In this document: positions 16,737-25,022 of the stretch, piece after piece
How the letters are laid out: each line of letters starts with the position of its first letter
Position numbering within the stretch: the first letter of the stretch is position 1
Origin: Methanofollis sp.
Lineage (GTDB): Archaea; Halobacteriota; Methanomicrobia; Methanomicrobiales; Methanofollaceae
Length of the DNA stretch: 64,000 nt
Assembly: GCA_028696365.1 (NCBI GenBank)
Contig: JAQVHG010000001.1
Coordinates: 1 to 64,000, forward strand
Direction of reading: 5' to 3'
The notes under the pieces: generated by a model
Told to the model about the DNA's origin: nothing
Database searches by the model: none
The model's input: the letters and a program-made list of their open reading frames with translations, nothing else
Made by a program: the position numbers and the translations under genes

Positions 16737-17720
16737 TTACCCTCCTCTTCTGAACGTGCCGGTCAAGGCTGCGACCAGGGCAAGAACCGGTCCAAGGACC
16801 AACCCCGCCCAAAGGAGGAGGCCGAGCAACCCGACACCTGTCATCTTCAGGACAAAACCCTTCTGCTCCCTCTTCATCCCTGCCCTGACAGCGACGGCTC
16901 CGAGAGCCAACGGCGCGAGGACGAAGAGGAGAGTGAAGAGGGCGGTAGTAGACCACCCTGTCTGTATGAGGGCAAGTCCCATCTGGAGAAGGATCATCGC
17001 CGCGCCGCCGATGTATAGAAGCCCGGCGACAACAGCCAGGAAGCCGGCGATATCGAGACGACGCTGCGCCCGGGCAAGGGTGACGGCCCCGATAAACAGG
17101 ACCAGAACCAGTGGGCCGAAGACCAGGAGCGGGGACTGCCCTTCCCAGAGGTAGACACCAACCACTGAGATCGGGACAGTGAGCCATTCTACTACTGAGA
17201 ACTCCTCCTTGAACCCGACCGAGAGCCCGAAGTTCCCACCTTCCCCAGCGACGGCAGCATAATATGTGCCTGGGATTGTGACATCCATAGAGTATGAAGC
17301 CACTTGAGAGAGCGCTGAGGGGGTGAAGGGTTCATACTCTGGGCGCGCAGGGGCGCGGCTCTCTACGACGATCACACCAGTATCAGGAGGAACCTCGACG
17401 TCAGCGGGCACGGTGCCGGACCCGACGACCTCAGGCCCCATCACCACCAACGTTGGCAGGGCGGTGGAGTGGTCTGGAGGAACGAAGAGGCCGAGACGGA
17501 GTTCATCTCCCTCTTCTAGATCAAAACGATAATACTTCACCCCGACGCCTGGTGGGAGGGTGTCGTAGACCACCCAAGACTTTTCTGGGTCGTCAATGTG
17601 GAGCGCATGATCGAGGTGGTCGTTCTCTCCTCCCTGGACCGGGACATGGGCCATGCTCACAGCGCAGAGGCAGAGGGTCAGAAGGCACGCGAGAAGGTGT
17701 GACCTATGGTCGACGCCCAT
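16737..17720 (-). CDS. Secreted-domain membrane protein, unknown function
   Basis: The 327-residue product starts MGVDHRSHLLACLLTLCLCAVSMAHV, a signal peptide, preceded by GGTGGAGAGC. An extracytoplasmic beta-rich domain follows (about 30-195: YYRFDLEEGDELRLGLFVP, then TIPGTYYAAVAGEGGNFGLSVGF), with the look of a prepeptidase C-terminal or emp24-like sandwich. Four to five C-terminal membrane helices (about 200-320) complete it. A longer frame upstream to 17903 only reads through a family A repeat and is rejected. The family is not recognised. It is probably co-transcribed with panE. Confidence 0.75.
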   Translation of the reverse strand: MGVDHRSHLLACLLTLCLCAVSMAHVPVQGGENDHLDHALHIDDPEKSWVVYDTLPPGVGVKYYRFDLEEGDELRLGLFVPPDHSTALPTLVVMGPEVVGSGTVPADVEVPPDTGVIVVESRAPARPEYEPFTPSALSQVASYSMDVTIPGTYYAAVAGEGGNFGLSVGFKEEFSVVEWLTVPISVVGVYLWEGQSPLLVFGPLVLVLFIGAVTLARAQRRLDIAGFLAVVAGLLYIGGAAMILLQMGLALIQTGWSTTALFTLLFVLAPLALGAVAVRAGMKREQKGFVLKMTGVGLLGLLLWAGLVLGPVLALVAALTGTFRRGG

Positions 17721-17756
17721 GCTCTCCACCTGGCTATGATGGTATATGAATCTGCA

Positions 17757-17876
17757 GGTCTGTAGAAATCCTCTTGATAAATCTCTCTGGCGGGGGGCGT
17801 GCCGCCCCCAGCAAGATGATAGGAAAGGCGGATGACACGCATTCTCCCCACGATAAGTGAGGGGTTCTACAAAACC
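17757..17876 (-). repeat. Family A repeat, internally deleted copy
   Basis: Both ends are present (GGTCTGTAGAAATCCTC and GGGGTTCTACAAAACC) but the middle is shortened to a total of 120 bp. It lies just upstream of the membrane-protein gene. The remaining DNA to 18088 holds nothing recognisable. Confidence 0.75.
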
Positions 17877-18088
17877 AATTCTACAGAGTTTGCTCAGGCA
17901 CATCTCGTACCCCTCGAAGCATTCGCTCCCCGTAGATATGTGGTCAGAATTCCTGAAAAGAAAATTTGGTCCAGGTCATGAATGACTCATCCCATGGACA
18001 CTTTTATGGTATGCTCTCTAAAATCACTTGAGATGAAAATATCATGCGGTTCATGAAAACACCGCACGAACTTCATGCTCTAAAAAGA

Positions 18089-18967
18089 TTAGATCAAGAA
18101 GACACCGATAATATCGGTCTGGGTGATGATCCCGATCGGTTTGCCGTCTTCGACCACGATCAGTCTCCCGATCTCTCTCTCCTTGAAGCGCTTGATCACA
18201 TCATAGAGTTTGGTCTCAGCATCAGCCTCTACGACGTCAGAGGTCATCGTACTGGTCACCGGCGTCGAGGGATCCAGTCCCTGGTCGATACCTTTGGCAA
18301 GGTCGCTGAGCGTCACGATCCCAAGGAGATTATCATCACCGTCCATCACCGGGGCGCCGTGGATGTGACGCCTTGCAAAGATCGAGGCTGCGTCCTTGAG
18401 CGTGTCGGTAGGGGCCAGGGAGATGAGCGGGGAACTCATATAGTGCCTGATCGATTTCTTGGGCAGAGAGATCATCTCGCTGATCGAGATAAGCAGGGAA
18501 CTCTTCACCTCGTCCTTGCCAAAGATCTCGCCCTTGATAAGCATCTTGTTCACCGGCGTTGGGCCTACGGTGATCTCGTCACCGATATCAAACATCTTGA
18601 CACTTCCAAGGAGTTTGATGAGGGCGTGACATATGTCAGGGTGACAGAGGGTCGTAAAGTCAATCTCTGATACGTTGACGCTCTCGACCTCTACACCACC
18701 TCTGGAGATCGGTACCATATATGCGCGGTCATACGCCTCGATGTTGAGTTCGGCATAGGCCTGGGTTGAGGGGTTGTATCCTCCCTTCGGGCCAGGGACG
18801 CCATCGACCAGTCCAAGCGCTTTGAGGGACTGCATCTGGTTCCTGACTGTTCCGGGGTTGCGTTTTAGAACTTCTGCGATCTCCTCACCCTTGATCGCAC
18901 GTGAGTGCTGATGATACAGGGTGATGAGAGTGATAAGTATCTCTTTCTGGATAAGGGACAAATCCAT
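18089..18967 (-). CDS. CBS-domain transcription regulator with N-terminal HTH
   Basis: The 292-residue protein has a winged helix at the N-terminus (about 5-65: GEEIAEVLKRNPGTVRNQMQSLKALGLV), a middle linker domain (about 75-165) and a tandem CBS pair (about 170-290: MSSPLISLAPTDTLKDAA, then MTSDVVEADAETKLYD). CBS pairs bind adenine nucleotides, so it may sense energy state. This architecture is common in methanogens, but the target genes are not known. It diverges from the NOG1 gene across about 44 bp, so it may regulate itself and NOG1. Confidence 0.85.
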   Translation of the reverse strand: MDLSLIQKEILITLITLYHQHSRAIKGEEIAEVLKRNPGTVRNQMQSLKALGLVDGVPGPKGGYNPSTQAYAELNIEAYDRAYMVPISRGGVEVESVNVSEIDFTTLCHPDICHALIKLLGSVKMFDIGDEITVGPTPVNKMLIKGEIFGKDEVKSSLLISISEMISLPKKSIRHYMSSPLISLAPTDTLKDAASIFARRHIHGAPVMDGDDNLLGIVTLSDLAKGIDQGLDPSTPVTSTMTSDVVEADAETKLYDVIKRFKEREIGRLIVVEDGKPIGIITQTDIIGVFLI

Positions 18968-19011
18968 AATAGAATAGAGGACTCTTCATAGATATCTTGG
19001 TTGTGGGTGCC

Positions 19012-20040
19012 GTGGATTTTGAGAAAATACCAACCGTTCCGACTGCAGACGAAGTATTGGACCGCAGCTTTAGACGTGCTGCGAAAAAAATGCAGAAGAA
19101 GATGAATAAAGACCGCGCGAACGAGGAATTCGTCAGGGCTGTCTCGAGTTCGGTCCATGACCGCCTCGTCCACGTGATCCAGTCGTTCCCGATCCTCGAT
19201 GAGCAACCGCCCTTCTATCGGGACACTGTCGAGGCGCTCTTCGGGATCGAAGAGTTAAAGAAGGCACTCGGGAGCGTCGGGTGGGCGGCGATGCACACCA
19301 AACGGATGGGCTGGGAGCACGGGGGGGCACGGATCAGGTGGGCCGAGGACACCGCGGCGGTCAGGAAACGCGCAGTGGCCAGGATCGCCTCGATCGTCCA
19401 TCAGATCGACGACGACCTCCGGTTCCTCAACGAGGCCAGGAATGTCCTCAGGAAACTCCCTGACATCAGGGAAGACGAGTTCACCGTGGTCATTGCGGGG
19501 TACCCGAACGTCGGCAAGTCTTCGTTCATCAACAGGGTTTCCTCGGCCGAACCCGAGGTGGCGTCATACCCGTTCACCACCAAAGGGGTGATCGTCGGCC
19601 ACCGGTACGAGGGGCGCAAACGGATCCAGTTCGTCGACACTCCAGGTCTGCTCAACCGCCCTGAAGAGGAGCGCAACCCCATTGAGGAGCAGGCGATCTC
19701 GGCGATCATCCACACCGCCAACCTGGTCGTCTTCATCCTCGACCCGAGCGAGTACTGTGGCTACCCGATTGAGGACCAGCGCCATCTCCTTGAGACCATC
19801 CAGGCCAGGGTGGAGGTGCCAATCATCATCGTCGCCAACAAGGCCGACCTCGGTGCGGTGAGCGAGGCAGAATTCTCCATGTCGGCCCAGACTGGCAAGG
19901 GAGTAAAAGAGGTGCTCAAGGCCGTCCTCTCACACTATCGTGAGCCAGCCCCACGCCCCGACGAGGGCGCACCCGAGGAGGAAACCGAGGATCGTCCCAC
20001 CGTTGAGGGGGGGGAGCCCGGCTTGAGGTCTTCCAGATAA
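19012..20040 (+). CDS. NOG1-type GTP-binding protein
   Basis: The 342-residue GTPase shows all G motifs: GYPNVGKSSF (G1), the shifted Thr in FTTKG (G2), DTPG (G3), NKAD (G4) and SAQTGKG (G5). It is preceded by the helical NOG1 N-terminal domain, which acts in assembly of the large ribosomal subunit. The family usually starts close to FEKIPTVPTA, so GTG 19012 is taken; TTG 18997 and GTG 19003 are alternatives. The last 35 residues are a low-complexity acidic/Pro tail that overlaps the convergent protease gene by 111 bp. Confidence 0.88.
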   Translation: MDFEKIPTVPTADEVLDRSFRRAAKKMQKKMNKDRANEEFVRAVSSSVHDRLVHVIQSFPILDEQPPFYRDTVEALFGIEELKKALGSVGWAAMHTKRMGWEHGGARIRWAEDTAAVRKRAVARIASIVHQIDDDLRFLNEARNVLRKLPDIREDEFTVVIAGYPNVGKSSFINRVSSAEPEVASYPFTTKGVIVGHRYEGRKRIQFVDTPGLLNRPEEERNPIEEQAISAIIHTANLVVFILDPSEYCGYPIEDQRHLLETIQARVEVPIIIVANKADLGAVSEAEFSMSAQTGKGVKEVLKAVLSHYREPAPRPDEGAPEEETEDRPTVEGGEPGLRSSR

Positions 20041-20838
20041 GACAAAATAGAGGAGCACGGCCATCCCCCCCACCGAACCGAGCATGGCTCCAAGGGCGGG
20101 GACCGAGATGCCCAGGACGGTCGAGTCAGTAAGGAAGACCTGGGCTGAGACGACGAGGACTGAGGGCATGATCAGGTCCCCCATGCCCATGATAAAAGCA
20201 CCTCGTTCGTCTTTCTCTTTTCCAAGGTCCATCCCTTCATGTCTGAACGAAAAACTCCGTCTTTTGGGAATGACAAAGAGGATAGGGGTCTTGAGTTCCA
20301 TGATCCCCTCGGCAAGCGTGAGCATGTGCTTGGTCTTGTAGACCGAGATGGCGTCATAGACTGCCAGCAGGACAAGAAGAAGGATCACCGGCAGGACCGC
20401 AAGGGAGACCCCAAAGATTGCGGCGACCCCGGCGGCGATGAGGATGCCGAGGGTGTCGATGACGTACCACTCGGGGTACAGGAAGAGGAGGGCGGTCCCA
20501 ATCGCCGCACCTCCTAGAGCAAAAAGAAGCCCAATAGATGAAAGGCCGAGCGCAGTCACTCCAAGACTCCAGAAGACAAAGTAGAGCGTGAGGAACACCG
20601 AAAGAGCGACGAGCCCCATGATTACCCGTTTACCCCCAAGTTTGATGAGAGCGAGCATGACCAGGGTGAACCCAAGAAGGAGGGCGATGAATATGAAGGG
20701 GTTTGCGACCGACGAGGGGTCTTCAAAGGCGACGATACCGGCCGCCTGCATCGGCAAGGCGAGATAAATGCCGACAGCCTCCACAAGGATGAGCATAAGC
20801 GGCATCACCAACAGAGGGACGTTATTCCTGATATCCAT
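19930..20838 (-). CDS. Presenilin-type intramembrane aspartyl protease
   Basis: The 302-residue protein has nine likely membrane helices. The two catalytic aspartates are visible: YD in LAVYDAISVYKTK (Asp162) and GxGD in GMGDLIMPS (Asp221), nearly the same positions as in the crystallised presenilin homologue of Methanoculleus marisnigri. The third conserved element, PAL, reads PPL here (LPPLNGG, residues 276-278). A soluble loop of about 40 residues links the two catalytic helices. The family cuts membrane proteins within the bilayer; archaeal substrates are unknown. It overlaps the convergent NOG1 tail. Confidence 0.9.
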   Translation of the reverse strand: MDIRNNVPLLVMPLMLILVEAVGIYLALPMQAAGIVAFEDPSSVANPFIFIALLLGFTLVMLALIKLGGKRVIMGLVALSVFLTLYFVFWSLGVTALGLSSIGLLFALGGAAIGTALLFLYPEWYVIDTLGILIAAGVAAIFGVSLAVLPVILLLVLLAVYDAISVYKTKHMLTLAEGIMELKTPILFVIPKRRSFSFRHEGMDLGKEKDERGAFIMGMGDLIMPSVLVVSAQVFLTDSTVLGISVPALGAMLGSVGGMAVLLYFVLSGRPQAGLPPLNGGTILGFLLGCALVGAWGWLTIV

Positions 20839-20894
20839 TGCAGACCTCTTCTAATATCGTTAGGTTAATTAATAGTATTCTATTATCTAAAAGC

Positions 20895-21209
20895 ATGGAG
20901 ATCAGAGATGTCCTTGTCGATATCGTCCTCACCATTCTCCTTGTGGTCTCCACCCTCACGCTGATCTGGCGGGTTTGGCAGGATCTGACGATGGCAGTGG
21001 CGACGACACTGATGATGCTCTCTCTTGGCGGGCTCTTCCTCTCTCTTGGGTACAAGATCTGGCGGCTCGAGGAGAGTATCGTCTCGCGCGAGCGCACGAT
21101 GAGGGTGAACATGCAGGAGCTTTCGCAGACGATGGCACAGAAATATGATAACACTGTCCAGCATATCGATACGACGGTGAGTGAACTCACCCGCAGGATG
21201 TACCGATAG
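20895..21209 (+). CDS. Small membrane protein with C-terminal coiled coil
   Basis: The 104-residue product (from ATG 20895) has two membrane helices (about 8-27 and 34-53) followed by a heptad-like helical tail (RLEESIVSRERTMRVNMQELSQTMAQKYDNTVQH). No family is recognised. An in-frame ATG at 20838 would add 19 residues but overlaps the promoter region of the divergent protease gene. It lies 34 bp upstream of the FEN-1 gene and may share a transcript with it. Confidence 0.72.
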   Translation: MEIRDVLVDIVLTILLVVSTLTLIWRVWQDLTMAVATTLMMLSLGGLFLSLGYKIWRLEESIVSRERTMRVNMQELSQTMAQKYDNTVQHIDTTVSELTRRMYR

Positions 21210-21243
21210 AAGAGCAGACAACTAATTATTCTTGTGATCTTCC

Positions 21244-22245
21244 ATGGGCGTTGCACTCAGAGATATTATCAAGGACTACCGGGAGGAGACTGACCTCGAG
21301 GAGATGCGAGGTGTCGTGGCAGTCGATGCCTTCAATGCACTCTATCAGTTCCTCTCTATAATCAGGCAGCCAGACGGCACCCCGCTGATGGACAGGGAGG
21401 GGCGGGTCACTTCCCATCTCTCTGGGCTCTTCTTCAGGAATGTCAACTTTCTGGAGAAGGGGCTCAGGCCGGTCTATGTCTTCGACGGGGCACCGCCCCA
21501 GTTGAAGAGCACGACGATCGAGAAGCGGCGGGAAGTGAGGGACGCCGCGGGCGAGGCATGGAAAGAGGCGCTGGCGCGTGGCGATCAGGAAGAGGCCTAC
21601 AAGCAGGCGAGGGCCTCGTCCAGGATCGATCCCGGGATGATCGCCTCGGCAAAACGGTTGCTCTCGCTGATGGGTATCCCATGTGTCCAGGCACCGAGCG
21701 AGGGTGAGGCGCAGGCGGCGTTCATGGCGGGGAAGGGCGACGTCACTGCGGTGGCTTCGCAGGACTATGACGCCCTCCTCTTTGGGGCGCCGCAGTTGGT
21801 CAGGAACCTCACCATCTCAGGCAGACGGAAGATGCGCGGCCGGACGGTGACGGTGCGGCCTGAGAGAATCGACCTCCAGCGGGTGCTGGAGGGGCTCGCG
21901 ATCACCCGTGAGGACCTTGTCGAGATCGGGATCTTGGTCGGGACCGACTTCAACTCTGGGATCAGGGGTATCGGGGCGAAGACCGCTCTGAAGATCGTGC
22001 AGAAGGGGAAGTTTGCCGAGACGGTTCAGGAGAAGGCACCTGAGTTCGACCCCACACCTATCCGCAATTTCTTCCTCGACCCGCCGGTCACCGAAGACTA
22101 CCATCTCTCCTGGGAGAGCCCTGCGCACGACGGGGTGGTGGAAATGCTCTGCGAGGAGTATGCCTTCTCTGAAGGGAGGGTGGAGAGCGCCCTTGAACGT
22201 CTGGGGATGAAGGCCGGACAGAAGACTCTGGACGCGTGGTTCTGA
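21244..22245 (+). CDS. fen: Flap endonuclease 1
   Basis: The 333-residue nuclease removes 5' flaps in lagging-strand synthesis and base-excision repair. Metal ligands are seen in VVAVDAFNALYQ, YVFDGAPP, PSEGEAQAAFM, SQDYDALLFG and VGTDFN. A helix-hairpin-helix follows (GIRGIGAKTALKIV, near 238-251). It ends in the PCNA-binding box QKTLDAWF. Length is normal for archaeal FEN-1. The initiator region MGVALRDII differs slightly from the usual MGV-DL. Confidence 0.95.
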   Translation: MGVALRDIIKDYREETDLEEMRGVVAVDAFNALYQFLSIIRQPDGTPLMDREGRVTSHLSGLFFRNVNFLEKGLRPVYVFDGAPPQLKSTTIEKRREVRDAAGEAWKEALARGDQEEAYKQARASSRIDPGMIASAKRLLSLMGIPCVQAPSEGEAQAAFMAGKGDVTAVASQDYDALLFGAPQLVRNLTISGRRKMRGRTVTVRPERIDLQRVLEGLAITREDLVEIGILVGTDFNSGIRGIGAKTALKIVQKGKFAETVQEKAPEFDPTPIRNFFLDPPVTEDYHLSWESPAHDGVVEMLCEEYAFSEGRVESALERLGMKAGQKTLDAWF

Positions 22246-22255
22246 GGGCCTGGAC

Positions 22256-22262
22256 TTTTTTT
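22256..22262 (+). terminator. Oligo-T terminator after fen
   Basis: Seven T residues lie about ten bases after the fen stop codon and directly before a family A repeat. Confidence 0.5.
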
Positions 22263-22268
22263 GATCCC

Positions 22269-22500
22269 GGCTCTGTAGAAATCCTCACCTCTTGTGTGGG
22301 GGAGACGTACGTCATCCGCCTTCCTCCCTCTTTGGTCGGGGGCGCTGCCCCCGGACCCCGGGGACCACGATAGGGTCGGGAAGGCAGAACAGATAACCAT
22401 GACGAAGGAGTTGTCGTCCACGACCTATCGTGTCGCGGGGGGTTCGGGGGGCGGCACGCACCCCGCCACAGAGTTCTATCCTGGGGGTTTCTACAAAACT
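22269..22500 (+). repeat. Family A repeat, full copy
   Basis: A complete copy of about 232 bp starting GGCTCTGTAGAAATCCTCACC and ending TTTCTACAAAACT, with the hairpin GGGGGCGCTGCCCCC inside. It fills most of the gap between fen and the secreted-protein gene. Confidence 0.85.
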
Positions 22501-22534
22501 CTAAACTTATCTATTCACACCTCAGATAATCCCT

Positions 22535-23704
22535 ATGCGTCTGATCGCTTCATTCGTCCTTCTGACACTCATACTTACATCGATATGCCCAACTGCTGGT
22601 TCAACCCTCTCTTTGCCAGACTCTGCCCCTAAATTTGTGGAGAGAGCACCGATGAGCACCGTCGACCTCATCCCCATCGCTCTACTCCCTGCAGAGGAGG
22701 GGGGTTACTTCCAGGTCGTCAACGCCGTCACCTACCTACCAGGAGACGATCCTGCCTCTGCGCTCCTCCTTGTCAGGGTTGGACCGGACGGCTCGACCAG
22801 CTGGACGACCAGTATAGATGGCAGACCACGTGCCGCTGTCTCCGCCCCTGACGGCGGGTGGGTTGTCACCGGCAGCAACCAGAGAAAAGCTTGGGCTGCA
22901 AAATATACCGACGACGGCATGCTCCAATGGGAACGTGTGAGCACGCGTGAGGAGGACTCAGAGGTTCTGGCGATCACCCGCGCCGTCGACGGAGGGTTCT
23001 TCCTCGCAGGATTTCTGGAGAACCAGAGCACCGAAGAGGACCAGATGGGTGAGATCTATCTCGAACACCTCGACACCGACGGCGTCCCACTCCTTGAGAC
23101 CTCCTGTGTCGTTTCCCAGAGTGATACCAGCATTGAGGTGACCGACATTGCAGACACCGGGGATCTGCTCCTCATCACTACCAGAGATTCACTCGTCAGG
23201 ACCGGTCCAGACGGCACCGTCCTCTCTGTAGAGCAATGGCCAAAGGACACCTTTGCCGCTTTCCCTCTGGAAGACAGTTTTATCGTTGCCGGCAGCGTGC
23301 TCCACAACCGTACGTGGGTCCGGACTCTGACAAAAATGGATCTCGATGGGTCCATCATTTGGGAGCGCCAGTATGAAGAATTAGAAGTAACGATCGAGGG
23401 GCTTGTCGATGGACCAGACGGCGAGATCGTTGCCTTTGGGACATGCTCGTACAATCGCACCTGCCCGCCCTTCACCGAGCCTGTCATCGATTCCTGTATC
23501 GTGGTGTTTGGTCCTGACGGAGAACTCCGCTGGCAGAAGACAAGCGGCTATCCTGGCATAGATAGTGGCAGTGGAGTCATCACGACAGACAGCGGATATC
23601 TTCTCCTGGCCGCATATATCATCCCCCTTGAAAAATTTGATGCGTACAATCTACGATTTTACGCCTTAGGCACCACTCTTATTCCGTTCGAGGAGCATCA
23701 GTGA
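22535..23704 (+). CDS. Secreted beta-propeller-like protein, unknown function
   Basis: The 389-residue product has a signal peptide (MRLIASFVLLTLILTSICPTAGS). The rest is built of repeated strands of the form DGSTSWTT, DGGWVVTGSN, DGGFFLAGF, DGSIIWERQY, DGELRWQKT and DSGYLLLAA. These are about 40-60 residues apart and resemble blades of a beta-propeller of the kind often annotated as WD40-like or PQQ-like. Five potential N-glycosylation sites are seen. It has no membrane anchor or sorting signal that I recognise. Confidence 0.75.
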   Translation: MRLIASFVLLTLILTSICPTAGSTLSLPDSAPKFVERAPMSTVDLIPIALLPAEEGGYFQVVNAVTYLPGDDPASALLLVRVGPDGSTSWTTSIDGRPRAAVSAPDGGWVVTGSNQRKAWAAKYTDDGMLQWERVSTREEDSEVLAITRAVDGGFFLAGFLENQSTEEDQMGEIYLEHLDTDGVPLLETSCVVSQSDTSIEVTDIADTGDLLLITTRDSLVRTGPDGTVLSVEQWPKDTFAAFPLEDSFIVAGSVLHNRTWVRTLTKMDLDGSIIWERQYEELEVTIEGLVDGPDGEIVAFGTCSYNRTCPPFTEPVIDSCIVVFGPDGELRWQKTSGYPGIDSGSGVITTDSGYLLLAAYIIPLEKFDAYNLRFYALGTTLIPFEEHQ

Positions 23705-23728
23705 ACTAGAGAGAGAAAAAAACCCAGA

Positions 23729-23901
23729 TTTTCCCTGAGGGCGCTGCCCCCGGACTCCCAGGATGAAGATTGGGCAGCAGGGAAGGCATATTCAAAATCC
23801 CTGAAGAGAGATTGCCGTCCTCGACCTATCGTGACACGCGGGGGTTCGAGGGGCAGCAAGTCCCCCGCCAGAGAGAAATATCCTGAGGTTTCTACAGAGC
23901 C
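23729..23901 (+). repeat. Family A repeat, left end missing
   Basis: This copy begins in the middle at the hairpin (GAGGGCGCTGCCCCCGGA) and keeps the intact right end (GGTTTCTACAGAGCC). It lies between convergent genes. Confidence 0.75.
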
Positions 23902-23919
23902 AAAAAAAGGGAATACAGA

Positions 23920-24513
23920 TCAGAGCTGCTTCCAGATATAGACGATCCGCTGCAGGGCGGTGTAATGCCCGAACACCCCGTAGATAACCAGGAGCCATCC
24001 GAGGTACGGCAGCCCGTACACCGGCGCCGCAAAGATGAGGTCAAGCAGACCGGCGATGATCAGGAGCACCAGACGGTCGGCCCGCCCCAGGATCCCGCCG
24101 TAGTACCTCCCTACCCCGAGTGCCTGAGCCTGCGTGCCCATGTACGAGGACATTAGCACCCCGGTGAGGGCGAAGACCCCGATCTGCCAGGAGGCCGCAC
24201 CGCCTGCAAAGAGCCCGGTGATAATAACGATATCAGCATACCGGTCTGCGACATGGTCTATGAAGTCGCCGCGCAGACTTGCGACCTCAAGTTCTCGGGC
24301 AAGCGCCCCATCCATGGCGTCGAAGACCGCATTCACCGCGACCAGCAGGACCCCCCAGGCGATCTCGCCGAAGTAAAAGGCACCGCCAGCCGCGAAGGCT
24401 GCAATCAGTGCAATGGCCGAGAAGAAGTTTGGCGTGAGATTGAGACGGGCCGCCCCGGCGATCGCCGGGGAGAGAAGATCGCCAACATAGGGGCGGAGAC
24501 GGTCGAGGGTCAT
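23920..24513 (-). CDS. CDP-alcohol phosphatidyltransferase
   Basis: The 197-residue membrane enzyme carries the family signature DGALAR...G...D...D (MDGALARELEVASLRG, then DFIDHVADRYAD, about residues 64-92), which binds CDP-lipid and two metal ions. It has about six helices. In archaea such enzymes attach inositol phosphate, glycerol or serine groups to CDP-archaeol; this length and the RLNLTPNFFS motif fit archaetidylinositol-phosphate synthase-like members. The start follows CTGGAGGGGCT and overlaps the AK6 gene stop. Confidence 0.85.
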   Translation of the reverse strand: MTLDRLRPYVGDLLSPAIAGAARLNLTPNFFSAIALIAAFAAGGAFYFGEIAWGVLLVAVNAVFDAMDGALARELEVASLRGDFIDHVADRYADIVIITGLFAGGAASWQIGVFALTGVLMSSYMGTQAQALGVGRYYGGILGRADRLVLLIIAGLLDLIFAAPVYGLPYLGWLLVIYGVFGHYTALQRIVYIWKQL

Positions 24514-25022
24514 AGCCCCTCCAGGAGATAAGAGGACCAATCAACCGTCCCGACAGAGGGGGCGACCGTGCCCTCAATGAAGCCCTCAATGAGGTCGGCG
24601 ACCTCCTCAGGGCTCCGTACACTGGCGTCCACCTCAAGCACCTGCTCCCTAGAGATGCCCTCCAACGTCTCGATAAGGATGACATCCAGGGCCTCGGCCT
24701 CCGCGTTCTCTCGCACCTTCTCGCGGGGATAGCCACGTGCGGTCAACCTCTCTTCCAGGAGATCAGGCTGGCACCGGAGCACCACCACCAGGTCGCAGGG
24801 GAGAAGATGAGCAAGATGCCCTTCCACCACCCCGTCGATCGGTTCAAAGGCTGCCGCCCACGCCTCGGCGTCCACGACCCTGGTGTCACGCTCAGGATCC
24901 TTCCCAAGAATGAACGGCCCGACCGTCTCGGTGGCGTGCACCACATGACAGCCACGCCCGGCCAGCACCACGCCGACCGTGCTCTTGCCTGTGCCCGGCG
25001 TCCCGGTGATCCCGACCATCAT
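24510..25022 (-). CDS. Adenylate kinase AK6/Fap7-type
   Basis: The 170-residue P-loop kinase starts MMVGITGTPGTGKSTVG, the Walker A of AK6. HLAHLLPCDLVVVLRC near residues 67-82 corresponds to the family's substrate/lid region, followed by RLTARGYPREKVRENAEAE. Archaeal and eukaryotic members phosphorylate AMP or dAMP and act in 40S/30S ribosome maturation. The ATG overlaps the hisC stop. Next to pyrG and guaA it fits a nucleotide-linked operon. Confidence 0.85.
   Translation of the reverse strand: MMVGITGTPGTGKSTVGVVLAGRGCHVVHATETVGPFILGKDPERDTRVVDAEAWAAAFEPIDGVVEGHLAHLLPCDLVVVLRCQPDLLEERLTARGYPREKVRENAEAEALDVILIETLEGISREQVLEVDASVRSPEEVADLIEGFIEGTVAPSVGTVDWSSYLLEGL

Noticed and set aside
17721..17903. 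N-terminal extension of the membrane protein gene (frame open to 17903)
   Set aside because: The extra codons lie in a family A repeat. A signal peptide with a ribosome site starts at 17720.
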